This document shows, piece by piece, positions 53,640-64,000 of a stretch of DNA of 64,000 bases. The stretch spans positions 558,001 through 622,000 of the forward strand of contig JAPZLL010000017.1 in the NCBI GenBank assembly GCA_036250225.1. Reading direction: 5' to 3'. The stretch comes from Cercophora sp. LCS_1 (Eukaryota > Ascomycota > Sordariomycetes > Sordariales > Lasiosphaeriaceae). The stretch's first letter is position 1. Every line of letters begins with the position of its first letter. The notes under the pieces are model-generated. The model worked only from the letters and a program-made list of their open reading frames with translations. It did not search any database and was not told the DNA's origin. The position numbers were made by a program, and so were the translations under genes.

Positions 53640-56504
53640 CTAGAAAACCAACTCCAACAACGACGCCAAATCGTCAGGCCTGTCGCGGGGTATCTTGAGC
53701 GGCTCCTTGTCCCTCCTCTCCACCACCAGAACATCGCCTTTGAAGTAGCCCAGCACTCCGCCCCGTCCATCTCCCCTGGCCGTGATCCGGTACAAAGGGC
53801 CCTCAGCGTGCACCTTTTTGCGCTCCGGGATGAACTGCAAGTCGTTCTCCTGACACCAGTCCTCGATGACGTGCCTGTACGTGACCTCCTCTGCCTGCTT
53901 AACCGGGACCGCGGCTGCAGGCTCGGGGCGGTGTTCTCTATGTTTGCTGTCACGAGTCGTCTTAGTGGTCTGCAAGGCGGGACCCCTTTGGGGACGCGGC
54001 AGATCTGTCTTTGCGCGGTCGCCGAGCTCAAGCGCCGTATCAATCATGATGGCGCCCTTCTCAAACTCGGCCGAGATGGACGGGAGGGATTTGATCTCGT
54101 CCGGGAAGACAGACTCCTGCCACCACTGGAACCACTCCATGATTTCCGACTCTTGACGGTCGTCGAGAATGAGCCACTGGTAGAGAGCATCATGCCACAT
54201 AGGAAAGATCTGGGCGACGATGACCTCGGCAACCATGGTGGACGAGATGACGTCGAGCCACTTGAAGACGCCTTCGAGCATGGCCATGTATGGTTCTTGG
54301 TCTGCGGGCGCAACACGGAAGTTCTTCTTGAGGTAATTCGCCATGCTGGGGAGGACGTGGTTCATGACGAGGGGCTTCCATTGGTCACGGCTCTTGCTGG
54401 GACGCAGGATCTCTTTCCATTTCTTCAGACTGGGGATGACGCCGCGGTCAAACTCCCATACGTCCACCAGCTGTCGGAACTTGCGTTTGACGTCGGCAAC
54501 GATGCCAGTCGAGCTTTTGGGGTCAAGCTGCGTGGGCGAAAGATACGGCAACCAGGGGAAGATCCACCCATGCGGTAGGTTGTGCGTATGTTTCTTCTTG
54601 GGTTGCCATTTCTGAACAGCCTCGTCCAACTTGCGAACAATGTCTTGGTCCAGCAATTGTGTGCGGACAAAGCTTGGCATCAGCTTCTCCCACGCCTCAA
54701 AGATGGCAATCATCTGGTCGGGTTCTCGCACATCCCACTCCCTTACTGCCCCTGCAACAGTAGGCAGCCACATTTTGTACATCAACGTCTCCCATGGCGT
54801 GGCCGACCGACGCTTTTTGCTCGACTGCTCAAGTCCAAGCAAATTGCGGATGGAAACAAGACCGTCAACAAAACTGGGCTTCGGGTCCTTCAGGGGTTCC
54901 CAAACTCGAAGGAAGTCCTTGAAGGTGGGGTGAATCGCCGCAACCGCTAGTGCAGAGAGCTCTTCCTTGATCAGCGGCAGCATCGAGTCCGAGAAAACTT
55001 CACTTGCGTCCTTGAGCCCAGAAACCGTGCGGCCCAACTTCCATGACAAGTCCGCCTTTTCGTCCAACTCTCCACTCTCAACTGGTTCTGCTAGCGCCTC
55101 GCATGTCGCCGTGACGGATCGGTTCCCCTGCAGACTCGCTGTGAGCTCCTCCAAGTCTTGGCGTTCTTGCTGCAGCTGCAGGTCCAAGAACGCCTTGCGC
55201 TCCTGCAGACTCTGCCACTCCTCCAAGAAAGCCATAAGGTCATTCTGCGCGCGTCTGACAAGCTTCCGGTTCTCGGCCGTCTCCGTCGATTCGGTTTGTG
55301 CGCCAACGCCGGTCGGCGTCATCAGTCCGGATGAGGACGTGAGCAGCTTCTTCCCCGGACCGGTCATGTCGAGGATAGGCGTAAAGGCATCGGGGATGTT
55401 CAGACCTGGCGCAGCCTTCTTCATCTCTTCCATCGTGAGATACTTGGGCTTCTGGGGACGGGGTGTGCTGGCGCCGCTTCCAGGCGCGCTCCCGAGTCCG
55501 CCGGCGAGCGCCTTCTTCCTGCGGGCTGCCTTCTTTTTCTTCTCCTCCTCATCCGAGTCCACGACAACCTCGCCACGTAGACGGGCCTGACGTTTCTCCT
55601 CCTGCCTCTCCTGCTCCGTCTTCTCCTTGACGGCGCCGAGACCGGCCTTTTGCGGGCGCAAGTTGGCCTCGATGATGAGGTTTCGTCCCTGCTCGTCCTT
55701 GCCCAGACCCTTGCCCGGGACGTAGCCCATCTTGGCCATCATCCGGGCGCCAAAGGACCCGGCATTGATTTTGGTCTTGCCCTTCTTCGTGTGGGAAAAG
55801 GCGCTCGGCATCGCGGGTCGTGGGGTCGACGGCTCATCATCCTTCATCAGGAGCGTGGGCACCTGTGCTGAGCTCGGCATGAAGCCAGGCCCAAGGGGGT
55901 TACTCGGATCGACGGTAGACTTGACAAAGGACTGCTGAGGTTTCGTATCCTTGGCGGCGTGTTGTTGCGCTGGCGGTCTCCAACCCAATCCTTGCGCGCC
56001 AGCAGCAGCGACAGCAGCAGAAGTAGCAGCACCTCCAAAGCCTAGTCCCACTCCTTTCATGTCGTCTTCATCCTCCTCATCCTCGTCATCGCCCCCGCCA
56101 AGCATCGGTCGCATCGTCGGTCGGTCGTCGTCATCGTCATCATCCTCCTCGTCGGAGTCCGGCGCGGCAACCGCAGCGGAGGACGAAGACACAAAACTGA
56201 CGCCTTTCGTCCTCAAGTTCTTCCTCTTCCAGCGCCCGTCGTCCTCGTCGCTTTCCGACCCAAAGATGCCGAGCGCCGCGCTCTCCTTCGCGTCGCGTCC
56301 GGTGCGCCGGCGCTTGCGCGGGTTGTGGTCCGCAAATTCTCGGTCGTCATCGTGGGGATTCCGCGACGGGATCGCAAAGTCGTCTTCGTCTTCGTAGTCA
56401 TCGTCCGATTCGGACGACGAATACTCAGCCGCAGCCTCTTTTGAAATCTTCGAGGGATCGAAGCGTAAGCCGTCAGACGACGAGGCCTTGGGGGGAGGAG
56501 CCAT
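53640..56504 (-). CDS. G-patch splicing factor, TFIP11/Ntr1-type with GCFC domain
   Basis: Single exon of 954 aa from ATG 56504, chosen because MAPPPK starts the acidic TIP_N region; the longer in-frame frame upstream reads through GC-rich leader sequence. Residues 20-150 are rich in Ser, Asp and Glu, with an Arg/Lys signal (PRKRRRTGR). Residues 248-290 form a G-patch (SFGARMMAKMGYVPGKGLGK then LRPQKAGLG), the motif that activates DEAH helicases. A GCFC/coiled-coil part follows from about residue 440 and the C-terminus includes HVIEDWCQENDLQF. In yeast Ntr1/Spp382 and human TFIP11 such proteins work with Prp43/DHX15 to release the intron lariat and dismantle the spliceosome. The protein is nuclear and presumably essential. 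Length and order of domains are normal. The acidic runs in the N-terminal part are long even for this family. Confidence 0.92.
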   Translation of the reverse strand: MAPPPKASSSDGLRFDPSKISKEAAAEYSSSESDDDYEDEDDFAIPSRNPHDDDREFADHNPRKRRRTGRDAKESAALGIFGSESDEDDGRWKRKNLRTKGVSFVSSSSAAVAAPDSDEEDDDDDDDRPTMRPMLGGGDDEDEEDEDDMKGVGLGFGGAATSAAVAAAGAQGLGWRPPAQQHAAKDTKPQQSFVKSTVDPSNPLGPGFMPSSAQVPTLLMKDDEPSTPRPAMPSAFSHTKKGKTKINAGSFGARMMAKMGYVPGKGLGKDEQGRNLIIEANLRPQKAGLGAVKEKTEQERQEEKRQARLRGEVVVDSDEEEKKKKAARRKKALAGGLGSAPGSGASTPRPQKPKYLTMEEMKKAAPGLNIPDAFTPILDMTGPGKKLLTSSSGLMTPTGVGAQTESTETAENRKLVRRAQNDLMAFLEEWQSLQERKAFLDLQLQQERQDLEELTASLQGNRSVTATCEALAEPVESGELDEKADLSWKLGRTVSGLKDASEVFSDSMLPLIKEELSALAVAAIHPTFKDFLRVWEPLKDPKPSFVDGLVSIRNLLGLEQSSKKRRSATPWETLMYKMWLPTVAGAVREWDVREPDQMIAIFEAWEKLMPSFVRTQLLDQDIVRKLDEAVQKWQPKKKHTHNLPHGWIFPWLPYLSPTQLDPKSSTGIVADVKRKFRQLVDVWEFDRGVIPSLKKWKEILRPSKSRDQWKPLVMNHVLPSMANYLKKNFRVAPADQEPYMAMLEGVFKWLDVISSTMVAEVIVAQIFPMWHDALYQWLILDDRQESEIMEWFQWWQESVFPDEIKSLPSISAEFEKGAIMIDTALELGDRAKTDLPRPQRGPALQTTKTTRDSKHREHRPEPAAAVPVKQAEEVTYRHVIEDWCQENDLQFIPERKKVHAEGPLYRITARGDGRGGVLGYFKGDVLVVERRDKEPLKIPRDRPDDLASLLELVF

Positions 56505-57744
56505 GATGTGATGTGGTGCGGAGAAGGGCAGGGGAAATGCCGATGCACCCTTCGGTGGTCCGGACAGTGAATCTTGGTAAAATCTGGGGAATGCGCACCA
56601 AGACCGACTGGCGCTTGTGCATGATGCGTCAGCAGCCCGCGTTGCGACGGGGAATTTACCGGGTTCCCACTGCACAGATTGCCGCGCTTATCTTATCAAT
56701 CAAGCGCGCGGCACAAACGCGGGGTAAATCGGATGGAGAAAAGGTGTGGGTCCGGTTTGCAAAAGTCGGGGGGTTGTCAAAATCGCGAGTGTCTCCATTT
56801 TGCAACATCACGCGAGCAGGCTGTTTGCGAAAGGATGCGTCTCGCCACCTGCCGCCGCCGTCTCCCGGTTGTGTGTGAGCGAGCAGCGAAAAACTCTGCC
56901 GGCTAGCCCCCACACTCCCAACGCAATATCGGAGATGCATGGGACGAAACACGCGTTTTCGAGTCGAACAAGATAGAGCACACTCTCCACACACAAATAC
57001 AAATTATCCGGCTCAAACTACCGAACCGCCCCGCCGAACGCAACACTATAACCCGCAGCAATTGAACGCGGCGGTAGTGAGCCGAATCTAGACTTGAGCC
57101 TCCGAGGAGCGCACCTCAAAGTGTCTCAATTACGTGTCTCATCGGTCGTGGGGCCTGCCGTCACCATTGGCATGCTCATTGGCGGCAGACATGCAAGCGT
57201 CCAATCCAGAGTCTAGACTCGATATCGCATCCCATCCGTGATCCAGCCCAGCCAGCCCCGAGTCCGAGCTGGGCAGAACAAAAAAGTCTCACTTTGCGTT
57301 GCAGCTGGCTTTCTGCCAACTTGTCCCTCCTGCTTTCGGGATCGGAACAAACGACGGGTGCAGACATCGGCAGGTCACAGATGTAGGTACACATGTGGGG
57401 CAACGAAAAGGTTGCGTTGTTGCATGGCAATTTGAAGTGAATTGGAAGCGAAGCTATGGTTGGGTGGGTATCTAAAAGGTTTCTAAACCAGTGAAACATT
57501 GGATGCTAAAATGTCACCTCAGGTGGTGGTAAAATGTGTGGTGTGAGTTTGTTTGTTCTTTGTTGGACCCCGTAATCCTTCCTCCCAGTTTGTCCAGAAT
57601 GCCCAATGACGAGAAGAAAAAAAAAACCAGCCATGCAAATACGCGCCCGCGTTTCCCCTCCCTCGGAAAGCCAGTTCCACAAACTCCTTTATTCCTGACA
57701 CGTTTTCCCTCTTATGCGTTTCCTGCCACATGTTCAGCTTTCCT
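56505..57744. other. Intergenic region, nothing recognised
   Basis: The left end is the G-patch gene promoter. No family or RNA gene was found; a run of A residues at 57617-57627 and other short simple sequences are present. Confidence 0.55.
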
Positions 57745-58854
57745 TCATGCTGTGACTGTGCGTACGCTGACAAACACCGACTTCTTCTTGGGCATCCCGA
57801 GCTTGATGACGGGTGGGCTTTTTTGCATCCGCAGCTCGAGGAACTGTCCCACCACGCTCCGCACCTGGTCCTCGTAGGGCGTAAATTTGAAACCAAACGT
57901 CTCCTCCGTGAGACTGGTGTCGACTGGAAGGAGGATTGTCTTGACACTGCCACCCGTGACGAGCAGCTTGCGCTTGACGGCCTCGGGATATTCTTTTCGG
58001 ACAATTGACCTGGCCTCGTTCCACCGCGCCGGCTGGCTGAGGATGTAGCTCTGATTGCCAAGCACGGTGGGGTCGAGGGAAGAGAGATGGGCGCGCGCGA
58101 CGTCTTCAGCGTAGACAGTGGCGCCGGCATAAGGGCCAAACTTCTTGCCAAGCAAGAGGGCGAGGACGACTGAGTTAGTCCCCTGCATGGCCTCCGCGGG
58201 AGACTCGGCCGTGTCGTTGCGGCCCAGGACGAAACCTGGATGCAGATAGACGGCGTCAAAAGCTGGGCGCTCCCGTGCCATCCACGCCTCGGCGTGGTGG
58301 AGAGACGCCACCTTGGAAGCGGCGTAGGCGGAAAATGTGTCTTTGTAGGGGCCGGGCTGGAAGGGGATCCGGTCCGTTGGGCTGACGGGCTCTACTGGAC
58401 TCCTGGGCGTGGTGCCCTCCATCTCGTCAACAGGGACGAGGGCGACGATTGAGCTGGTGATGACAACCCGGCGGACGGTGCCGGCGAACTGGGCGGCTTC
58501 CAGAAGGTTGATGGTGCCCTGCACTGCTGGCCTGATGAAGAACTCATCGTGCTTCTCTGGCGGCACCGAGTCGCCTGTTGCCAATGGCGAGGCAATGTGG
58601 ATAATGTGTGTTGCACCCTCGGCTGCGATGTCGTAGGCTCCCGGGACTGTGATATCGGGGACAATGACAAAGGATAGCCGTGGCCCGGGGTTCAGGGCCT
58701 GGATCTGTGGTCGTGCCAACACGGCTTCCTTCTTTGCCTCTGACCTGACGGCCGCCCTAACATGATACCCGTTCTCGAGGAGGTGGAGGAGTGTGCAGGA
58801 GCCAACGTGGCCGGTGGCGCCGGTGATGAGGACGAGATCCCGCGAGGACCTCAT
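57745..58854 (-). CDS. Extended SDR, NAD(P)-dependent dihydroflavonol-reductase/3beta-HSD-like
   Basis: Single exon of 369 aa from ATG 58854, chosen because the first Rossmann strand follows directly (DLVLITGATGHVGSCTL); the upstream in-frame sequence is Ser/Thr-rich and unlike protein. The nucleotide-binding motif TGATGHVG is at about residues 10-17, the strand VVITSSIVAL leads to the active-site Ser, and YAASK (about 180-184) supplies Tyr and Lys. HIIHIASP and AVYLHPGFVLG are typical of the Gre2/dihydroflavonol-4-reductase branch, which reduces aldehydes, ketones or diketones with NADPH. The substrate cannot be assigned. A C-terminal extension rich in Lys, Ser and Val (PKKKSVFVSVRTVTA) is longer than in most members. 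No clear metabolic neighbours. Confidence 0.88.
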   Translation of the reverse strand: MRSSRDLVLITGATGHVGSCTLLHLLENGYHVRAAVRSEAKKEAVLARPQIQALNPGPRLSFVIVPDITVPGAYDIAAEGATHIIHIASPLATGDSVPPEKHDEFFIRPAVQGTINLLEAAQFAGTVRRVVITSSIVALVPVDEMEGTTPRSPVEPVSPTDRIPFQPGPYKDTFSAYAASKVASLHHAEAWMARERPAFDAVYLHPGFVLGRNDTAESPAEAMQGTNSVVLALLLGKKFGPYAGATVYAEDVARAHLSSLDPTVLGNQSYILSQPARWNEARSIVRKEYPEAVKRKLLVTGGSVKTILLPVDTSLTEETFGFKFTPYEDQVRSVVGQFLELRMQKSPPVIKLGMPKKKSVFVSVRTVTA

Positions 58855-60242
58855 GTTGATGTGTGATGTGGTTGTTGTTGATATTATTGTATTCGTTGAT
58901 ATCGAATTCGAGGTGCTAGTTTCCCTTTTGGGTCGTTCACTCGATCGTTGCCAAGTGAAGCTGTTGAGAAGATGCTGGTCTGTCTGTCTGATCTGGCAAG
59001 AATGGAGGGTGTGATGGTGGGTGAGGGAGATATATGGGATCTGGAACGGGCGACAAGGGACCCGGGGCGAGAGACAGGGGGTTGATGAGGGCGCCAAGGG
59101 TATGGTCGGCTCGGCTCCCGTTCAGGGGTGGCCACCGTTTGTACCCATGTACCTCCCCCTCACAGGTGACTCCTGCTTGCGCTGCTTGCGTAGGGGCGAC
59201 TTTTTTTTGCCTCTCTTCCACGGGTGGGGTCGGTGTCCGCGACTGCAAGGCCGCCGACGGCTCCGTCCAAGTCGACCACTGACCGTGGCGTGCTGAGCAC
59301 GGCCGTCTGGCGTTTGTAAGTGGGCCAGCGGGTGCGCCGACTGTCGCCGGGCCCATTCGCTGCATGCAAACCAGAAGCGGCCAAACAGCTTCGAGCGTGT
59401 TTTCCTCTGTGCTTCGACGGCTTCTGGGCCCCCGCTTGTTTGGCCTTCTGTCGTCCGCCTGGTTGCTTGTTTCCCTCTCGCTTGCCCACGGCTGCTCCGC
59501 AGCGAAGCGGCGGCTTGGCTCGCTTGACTCGCTGGTGCCGGCTGTTGAGCCGTTTGCGCGTTGGTTCGAGAGGTTGGCATCCTGGAAGCGCGCATGCTCT
59601 GGTGGGCGGATGGAATGGCTAGTTGCATATACCCAAACGACGCAATCAACCAAGACGCCTCCGTTGTGTCTCTGCCACCCGTCGCCCCCGCCGTCCCCCG
59701 TTTGCGACAACAACTCGGCTACGACGCCTCGAACGCCCCTTGGGCCTCTCGCTACCCCTCCATCTGCTCACGGGGTTGGGTGTTGCTGACCACGGTTTTA
59801 GTCGCGCGCCTTCCTTACTGGTCGGCAGTCTGGACACATTGTTCACATGGGATGGGGGGGTGTCAAAGGCATTTCAGCTGACTGGCCAGCCAACCCAATC
59901 GACTGCAAGTCCAGGGTGTCAGCAAGGGAAGGAAGGACCCAGAATCAAGCAGCATTGCAGCTGGTTGCTGGGCCCTTTCTGTGCCTTCCCCGCCAACAAA
60001 CTGTGCCGGTTGGGCGGTTCTGCTGGACTTGTTGAGGACCTGGCGGTTTCGTCACCGCGCGCGGCGTGCGTTTACGCTAGGGACGGTGTCGTTCATCCGC
60101 AACCCGTCCGCACCCATCCGCTGCCTCCCGCGTGACTGCCTCGACAAACGGAGACGGCGGCAGCTACGCAGCGACAGGCAGTTGCTGGGATCGCCCATGA
60201 GGGGCAGGTGAGTCGAATATGCGCTTGACGAGGGGCGAACTG

Positions 60243-60288
60243 GCGTGCAAGGGCTTGCAAGGGCTTGCAAGGGCTTGCAAATGCTTGC
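60243..60288. repeat. 10-bp tandem repeat GGGCTTGCAA
   Basis: Three exact copies of GGGCTTGCAA occupy 60251-60280, flanked by degenerate partial copies on each side. A pentamer array GGCTT x3 lies about 85 bp downstream. Confidence 0.85.
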
Positions 60289-61671
60289 CCTGGCAATCGG
60301 AGACGGTCGGAGGCGCCCTTGTCGGCCGCATCGGCAGTTTGTAACCACCGACCGCCGCCATACCAAGGCTTGGCTTGGCTTGGGCGTTCCAGTCTGAGAC
60401 CCCAGCGAGACCCCAACGAGACCATGCTGCGCGGCAGACTGCGTCATCAGACCTGGCTCAGTCTGGCAGTTGCAAACCAGTCAGTCGAGGGCGACAAGCT
60501 CGACAAGGACACGCATGCACGCATGCAGGCGCGAGGAGGGAAAAAAGGAAAGTCGTCCCAGAAGGGTGTCAATTCGGCCGAGAAGCCCCTTCAAGGTAGG
60601 GTGGTGCTGCTAAGGCACGAGAGCCATTGACGCGGGTTGGTTGCATCCAGATCCGCCAAGATGGCAGCCCCTCGTCCAGCGCGCACCCATGCTCCCCATG
60701 TTTCGAAGGTGCGGCACAGCAACTGCTGCTTGCTTTTTCGCCGAGGGTTGTAAAGGTGAGGGGTAAAAGCGGCAAGCGGCCAACTTTGACGCCAGTTCGC
60801 CCACTCGTCGCACCTGCCTCCAACGTCCTTTTTGGCGCATACGTGCATGCACCAAAAGGGTGCGTGGTGTCTGTCGTCTGGTGAGGTGCATGTGGATGGG
60901 GGCCACAAACCCCAAACAGCCAGTAAGCGCCATCTGGCCCCATCTTTTTTTGCTTTGTCAAGTGTCACTGCAGTTTTTTGGTGCAGAATTGACGCGCAAC
61001 CAGATCAGCCGGAAAGGAAAACCACGGATCGCCTTGGTCGGGACCCTAGAACAAAACACTAGGATGAGCGAACCACGCCAGCAGTTACCGGTCACGCCTC
61101 CTGTCTCCAAGCACTGGCAAGACTGGCGCCTCCCGGTTTCGCGGCCTTGTTGACGATGGCCCCCGATGCGCACCGGTGACGGCGGATCGCTCGGCCGCAA
61201 TCCCGCATCCCTTCGCGGTCTCCCTCGGTTCCGAGATGGCCAGCCAGGAAGCCGCCAGGAAACCGTTTCAATATGCAGGCTGCCCAATCGGGACCCCTCC
61301 CTCTGCCCCTCGAGGACGATAAAACCCCGAGTCCGACGTCGAGTGGTTCGCGGGTTTGCATTGCAGTCCTTCATCTCCGCGCCGCGGATTGCGAATTTCC
61401 AAGCACGGCGATTTCGTTCCAGATTTTCCATGTGCGCGATGATCGATGATGGCGTCGGTGGCGAGCTGGGCGCGTGGGATTACCACGATTCTCTAGATTA
61501 AACCATTTCATCACCCACGGATTACTGTCTCTCACTCATCTACGCCGTGGTTTGGTGGCGACCACTCGAGTCCAGTTGCGGTCGTCTCGGAAGGACGCAC
61601 TAGCAATTAGACACGGATTAGACACATTTGGTCCTCGTGACTTGTGCAACGCCGGCTCAATTCATCTTGCG

Positions 61672-61707
61672 CTGCAACTGCACCTGCAACTGCACCTGCG
61701 ACTGCGA
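61672..61707. repeat. 12-bp tandem repeat CTGCAACTGCAC
   Basis: Two exact copies and a third altered copy (CTGCGACTGCGA) lie head to tail. It is in no supported gene. Confidence 0.8.
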
Positions 61708-62471
61708 CGGCGGCGATATTTTCCCAATGGACCAGTGTCACCGGGCGCTCACCGGGGGAGGCTGTCAGCTTGTGCAAATTGAGGTTGCGCTGGCCACCAC
61801 GCGGTGCATCATCTCGGGTGTCTATCCCCGCGTCCAAAAGCGTCAATTCCAGGGCAATCAGCTCGAACGAGCGCGACTGGATCTTGCGGATGGCAAGTCC
61901 ATTCCTTCCTTTTCCTGTCGTCGTCCAGCCGAGGCGAGCCAGGCGAACACATGTCTCGCGCTCTGTGATGTCCACATGCAAGGAAAAAAAAAATCCGTGC
62001 ATGGGGATTTTTGACATCACCTGGCGCCAACCCAATCAGCGGCGGCCGCTGATGCCTCGAGGAAGACGCCAGTCATGCAGTTGGGTGGGCAAGGTGGGCT
62101 GTCGCACAACGACAGGATTCTTGAGCCTGAGTCTCTCGTTACTCATTGTGCTGCTTTTCCTGGCGTTGGCATACGAGGCCGCCATCATCATTCTTGCTTG
62201 GGTTCGGTCACTTTTTCATGGCACACTCTACGGCGTCCTTCATGGCACCCATCATGGCAGCCCGATGATGATGCATCAGTCTCACTGGCCCCTCCATCAA
62301 TCACAACCCACCACTCACGTCATGGGGAGCATACGAGCCTGATGAGGCACTTTTGGGGGTGTTTTGGTAGACGCTTGCCTGAATTCTCAAGTGATGACTG
62401 AGTGGCTGCTGATACTGCCTAAACCAGACGTGGAACACTTGCCGCAAGCTGAAGACAAGACACCAAGCCGC

Positions 62472-64000
62472 TTACGCTGTTGCTGACAGGGTGATGCTGG
62501 CGCTCGGCAAGCCGGACGCGGACGCTGTGATGGTGATGGAGCCAGGCGTGTCTGGCGCGCCGCGGACGATGGCCAGCGCGAGCCCGTTGAAGGCCTTACG
62601 CTCCTTAGACACAAAGGCCGTCATGTCAGCCGGGTCGCCGTTGTCAGTGGCTGCCAACGACCCGGGGCCTGTCAGCGCAAACGAGAGCTTGGTATCGGCG
62701 CGCGGCACCACGTCGCCGTTGGCGTCGACGACCTCGACCGTGACGAATGACAGGTCGTGGCCGTCGGCCCTAATCGTGGAGCGGTCGGCCGTAAGGCGCA
62801 ACTGGGCGGCGGGCCCGACGGTGCGCACCGTGGCGTTGGCCCACGGCTGGGCGTCCTTGTACGTCGCGACGAGCAGCTCGCCCGGAGCGTAGACGACCTT
62901 GTCCCACCGGAAGCGGTACGACGTAGGCGCGCCCGCCTCCTTTCTGAGACGGCCCTGCGATTTGCCGTTGACAAACAGCTCTGCCTCATCGGCGGCCGTG
63001 AAAACGTGCACGGGGGTCACCTGTCCCACGCGATCCGGCCAGGTCCAGTGCGGGAGGATGTGCGCTGTCTTGAGGTCGGGCCGCCACCGCGCCTGGTACA
63101 AGTGGTAGCGGTCCTTCTTGAAGCCGGCAAGATCAATGATGCCAAAGTAGGAGCTGCGCGCAGAGTAGTAGGGCGTCGGCTCGCCCAGGTAGTCCCACCC
63201 GCTCCACACAAACTCGCGCGAGTGCTTGAAGACGCGGTCCTGCGTCGCAAACACCTTGTCGGCGCTCGACCCAAACGGCGTCGTATGCAGCTCGTACGCG
63301 CTCACCTGCCGCAGACTCGAGCTGCCGCCCCCGCCCGCGGCATCGCTCGTTGGAGCGCTCGTCTCGTTGGTCACGGGGAACAGGTACGTCCCGCGCGTAC
63401 TCAGCGCAGCGGCCGTCTCGCTGCTTAGAATAAACTTGTTGGGGAACGCCTTCTGAAACGCCTCGTATAACGGCGGCGTCTTGATCCCCTCCAGCCCGGC
63501 ATACGCCGGCGCATCCCGGATGCCTTCCCCTTGGTAGTTGAGATTCAGAATATCCATCTCCCGCGGAAACGGCATGTCAGGCTTAGCGTAGTTCATGCTC
63601 GCCGTCGCCGGCCTTGTCGGATCCTCTTCGTGCGCAATGCTAGACAGTCTCCGTCCTACAAGTGCCCCTTCCTCGTCAGTGTACTGCTCGCCTACCTCGT
63701 TGCCCACACTCCACGCCACAATGGACGGGTGGTTCCGGTCGCGCCGGATAAAGTTGCGCAGATCCGGCTCCGACCAGTCGGCGAAGATGAGGTGGAAATC
63801 GTTGGGGTTCTTTTCCCGTACCCAGCAGTCAAAGATCTCGTTGATCACGATGAAACCCATGCTATCTGCTAGATCGAGGAGTTCTGGCGCGGGTGGGTTG
63901 TGGGACATGCGGAGCGCGTTGGAGCCCAAGTCGCGGAGGATTTCCAGCTGGCGCTGGGCGGCGCGGTGGTTGTAGGCTGCGCCGAGGGCGCCGAGGTCGT
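62472..64000 (-). CDS. Glycoside hydrolase family 2 (beta-galactosidase-like), 5' part outside window
   Basis: The frame is open to the right edge, so the N-terminal sugar-binding and immunoglobulin-like domains lie outside. The visible part starts in the TIM barrel (about DLGALGAAYNHRAAQRQLE) and continues with ALRMSHNPPAPELLDLAD, a GH2 signature. The acid/base Glu is in VAWSVGNEVGEQ (near 63690-63705). The nucleophile Glu is in FILSSETAAALS (near 63411-63430). After the barrel come SGWDYLGEPTPYY, a DUF4982-like domain (AELFVNGKSQGRL) and a final Ig-like domain (HDLSFVTVEVVDANGDVV). Such enzymes remove beta-linked sugars from plant or fungal glycans and are often secreted. The stop is at 62472-62474. 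No frameshift is seen in the visible 509 codons. Substrate (galactoside, mannoside or glucuronide) is not determined. Confidence 0.92.
   Translation of the reverse strand, partial: DLGALGAAYNHRAAQRQLEILRDLGSNALRMSHNPPAPELLDLADSMGFIVINEIFDCWVREKNPNDFHLIFADWSEPDLRNFIRRDRNHPSIVAWSVGNEVGEQYTDEEGALVGRRLSSIAHEEDPTRPATASMNYAKPDMPFPREMDILNLNYQGEGIRDAPAYAGLEGIKTPPLYEAFQKAFPNKFILSSETAAALSTRGTYLFPVTNETSAPTSDAAGGGGSSSLRQVSAYELHTTPFGSSADKVFATQDRVFKHSREFVWSGWDYLGEPTPYYSARSSYFGIIDLAGFKKDRYHLYQARWRPDLKTAHILPHWTWPDRVGQVTPVHVFTAADEAELFVNGKSQGRLRKEAGAPTSYRFRWDKVVYAPGELLVATYKDAQPWANATVRTVGPAAQLRLTADRSTIRADGHDLSFVTVEVVDANGDVVPRADTKLSFALTGPGSLAATDNGDPADMTAFVSKERKAFNGLALAIVRGAPDTPGSITITASASGLPSASITLSATA

Larger units (their letters stand above)
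58855..62471. other. Gene-free 3.6-kb region with short tandem repeats
   Basis: It contains the SDR promoter on the left and the 3' flank of the GH2 gene on the right. Long frames on both strands (59122-59789 and 61644-62342) overlap one another and resemble no family. Several short tandem repeats occur (60243-60288, 60366-60381, 61672-61707). GC content stays high, so it is not an obvious RIP-mutated transposon. Confidence 0.55.

Noticed and set aside
61644..62342. 232-codon frame with a hydrophobic segment
   Set aside because: It begins at a GTG rather than ATG, starts in the 12-bp repeat, and the single hydrophobic run is not enough to support a gene.
1..64000. CRISPR arrays, rRNA genes, bacterial operons or insertion sequences
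   Set aside because: None was seen; gene structure is eukaryotic throughout and no regularly spaced repeat array occurs.

Overview
The window is nuclear DNA from a filamentous ascomycete (Pezizomycotina, most likely Sordariomycetes). The support is short introns of 45-93 bp with GTRNGT donors and YAG acceptors, a DHN-melanin tetrahydroxynaphthalene reductase, a fungal SAPS-type phosphatase subunit, a giant DUF6606/DUF3638/DUF3645 protein, a GPI-anchored Thr/Pro-rich wall protein, GC-rich coding sequence and intergenic stretches of 1-5 kb. No bacterial operon, CRISPR array or complete transposon was seen. Genus and species cannot be fixed from the sequence alone.

Layout, left to right. 0.8-2.7 kb: a two-exon MFS exporter, followed by tRNA-Gln(CUG) with a 9-nt intron. 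3.2-13.0 kb: one very large three-exon gene (about 3203 aa) on the minus strand, with a possible LTR relic upstream. 14.7-21.5 kb: a short-chain dehydrogenase, an unrecognised repeat protein and an HGGG-type alpha/beta-hydrolase. 23.5-28.2 kb: a SAPS-family regulator of SIT4/PP6 phosphatase whose frame carries one internal TAG. 30.2-35.6 kb: a divergent pair made of a DszC/MsuC-like flavin monooxygenase and an SfnG-type dimethylsulfone monooxygenase, with an SGNH-hydrolase/fibronectin-III protein convergent on sfnG. 37.1-40.2 kb: a GPI protein and the melanin reductase. 40.2-45.5 kb: 5 kb with no convincing gene. 45.5-49.4 kb: an aromatic amino-acid ammonia-lyase and a divergent calmodulin. 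49.5-58.9 kb: a frame-broken GH71 alpha-1,3-glucanase, a subtilase, a TFIP11/Ntr1-type G-patch splicing factor and an extended SDR. 58.9-62.5 kb: gene-free and repeat-bearing. 62.5-64.0 kb: the 3' part of a GH2 glycosidase that runs off the right edge.

Most genes are unrelated single-copy neighbours, as is usual in such genomes. The one arrangement that reads as a small functional module is the sulfone pair. SfnG would turn dimethylsulfone into methanesulfinate, and the MsuC/DszC-like partner could oxidise the product further, both needing reduced FMN from a reductase encoded elsewhere. They share a 0.9-kb bidirectional promoter and resemble bacterial sulfur-scavenging enzymes, yet both carry fungal introns.
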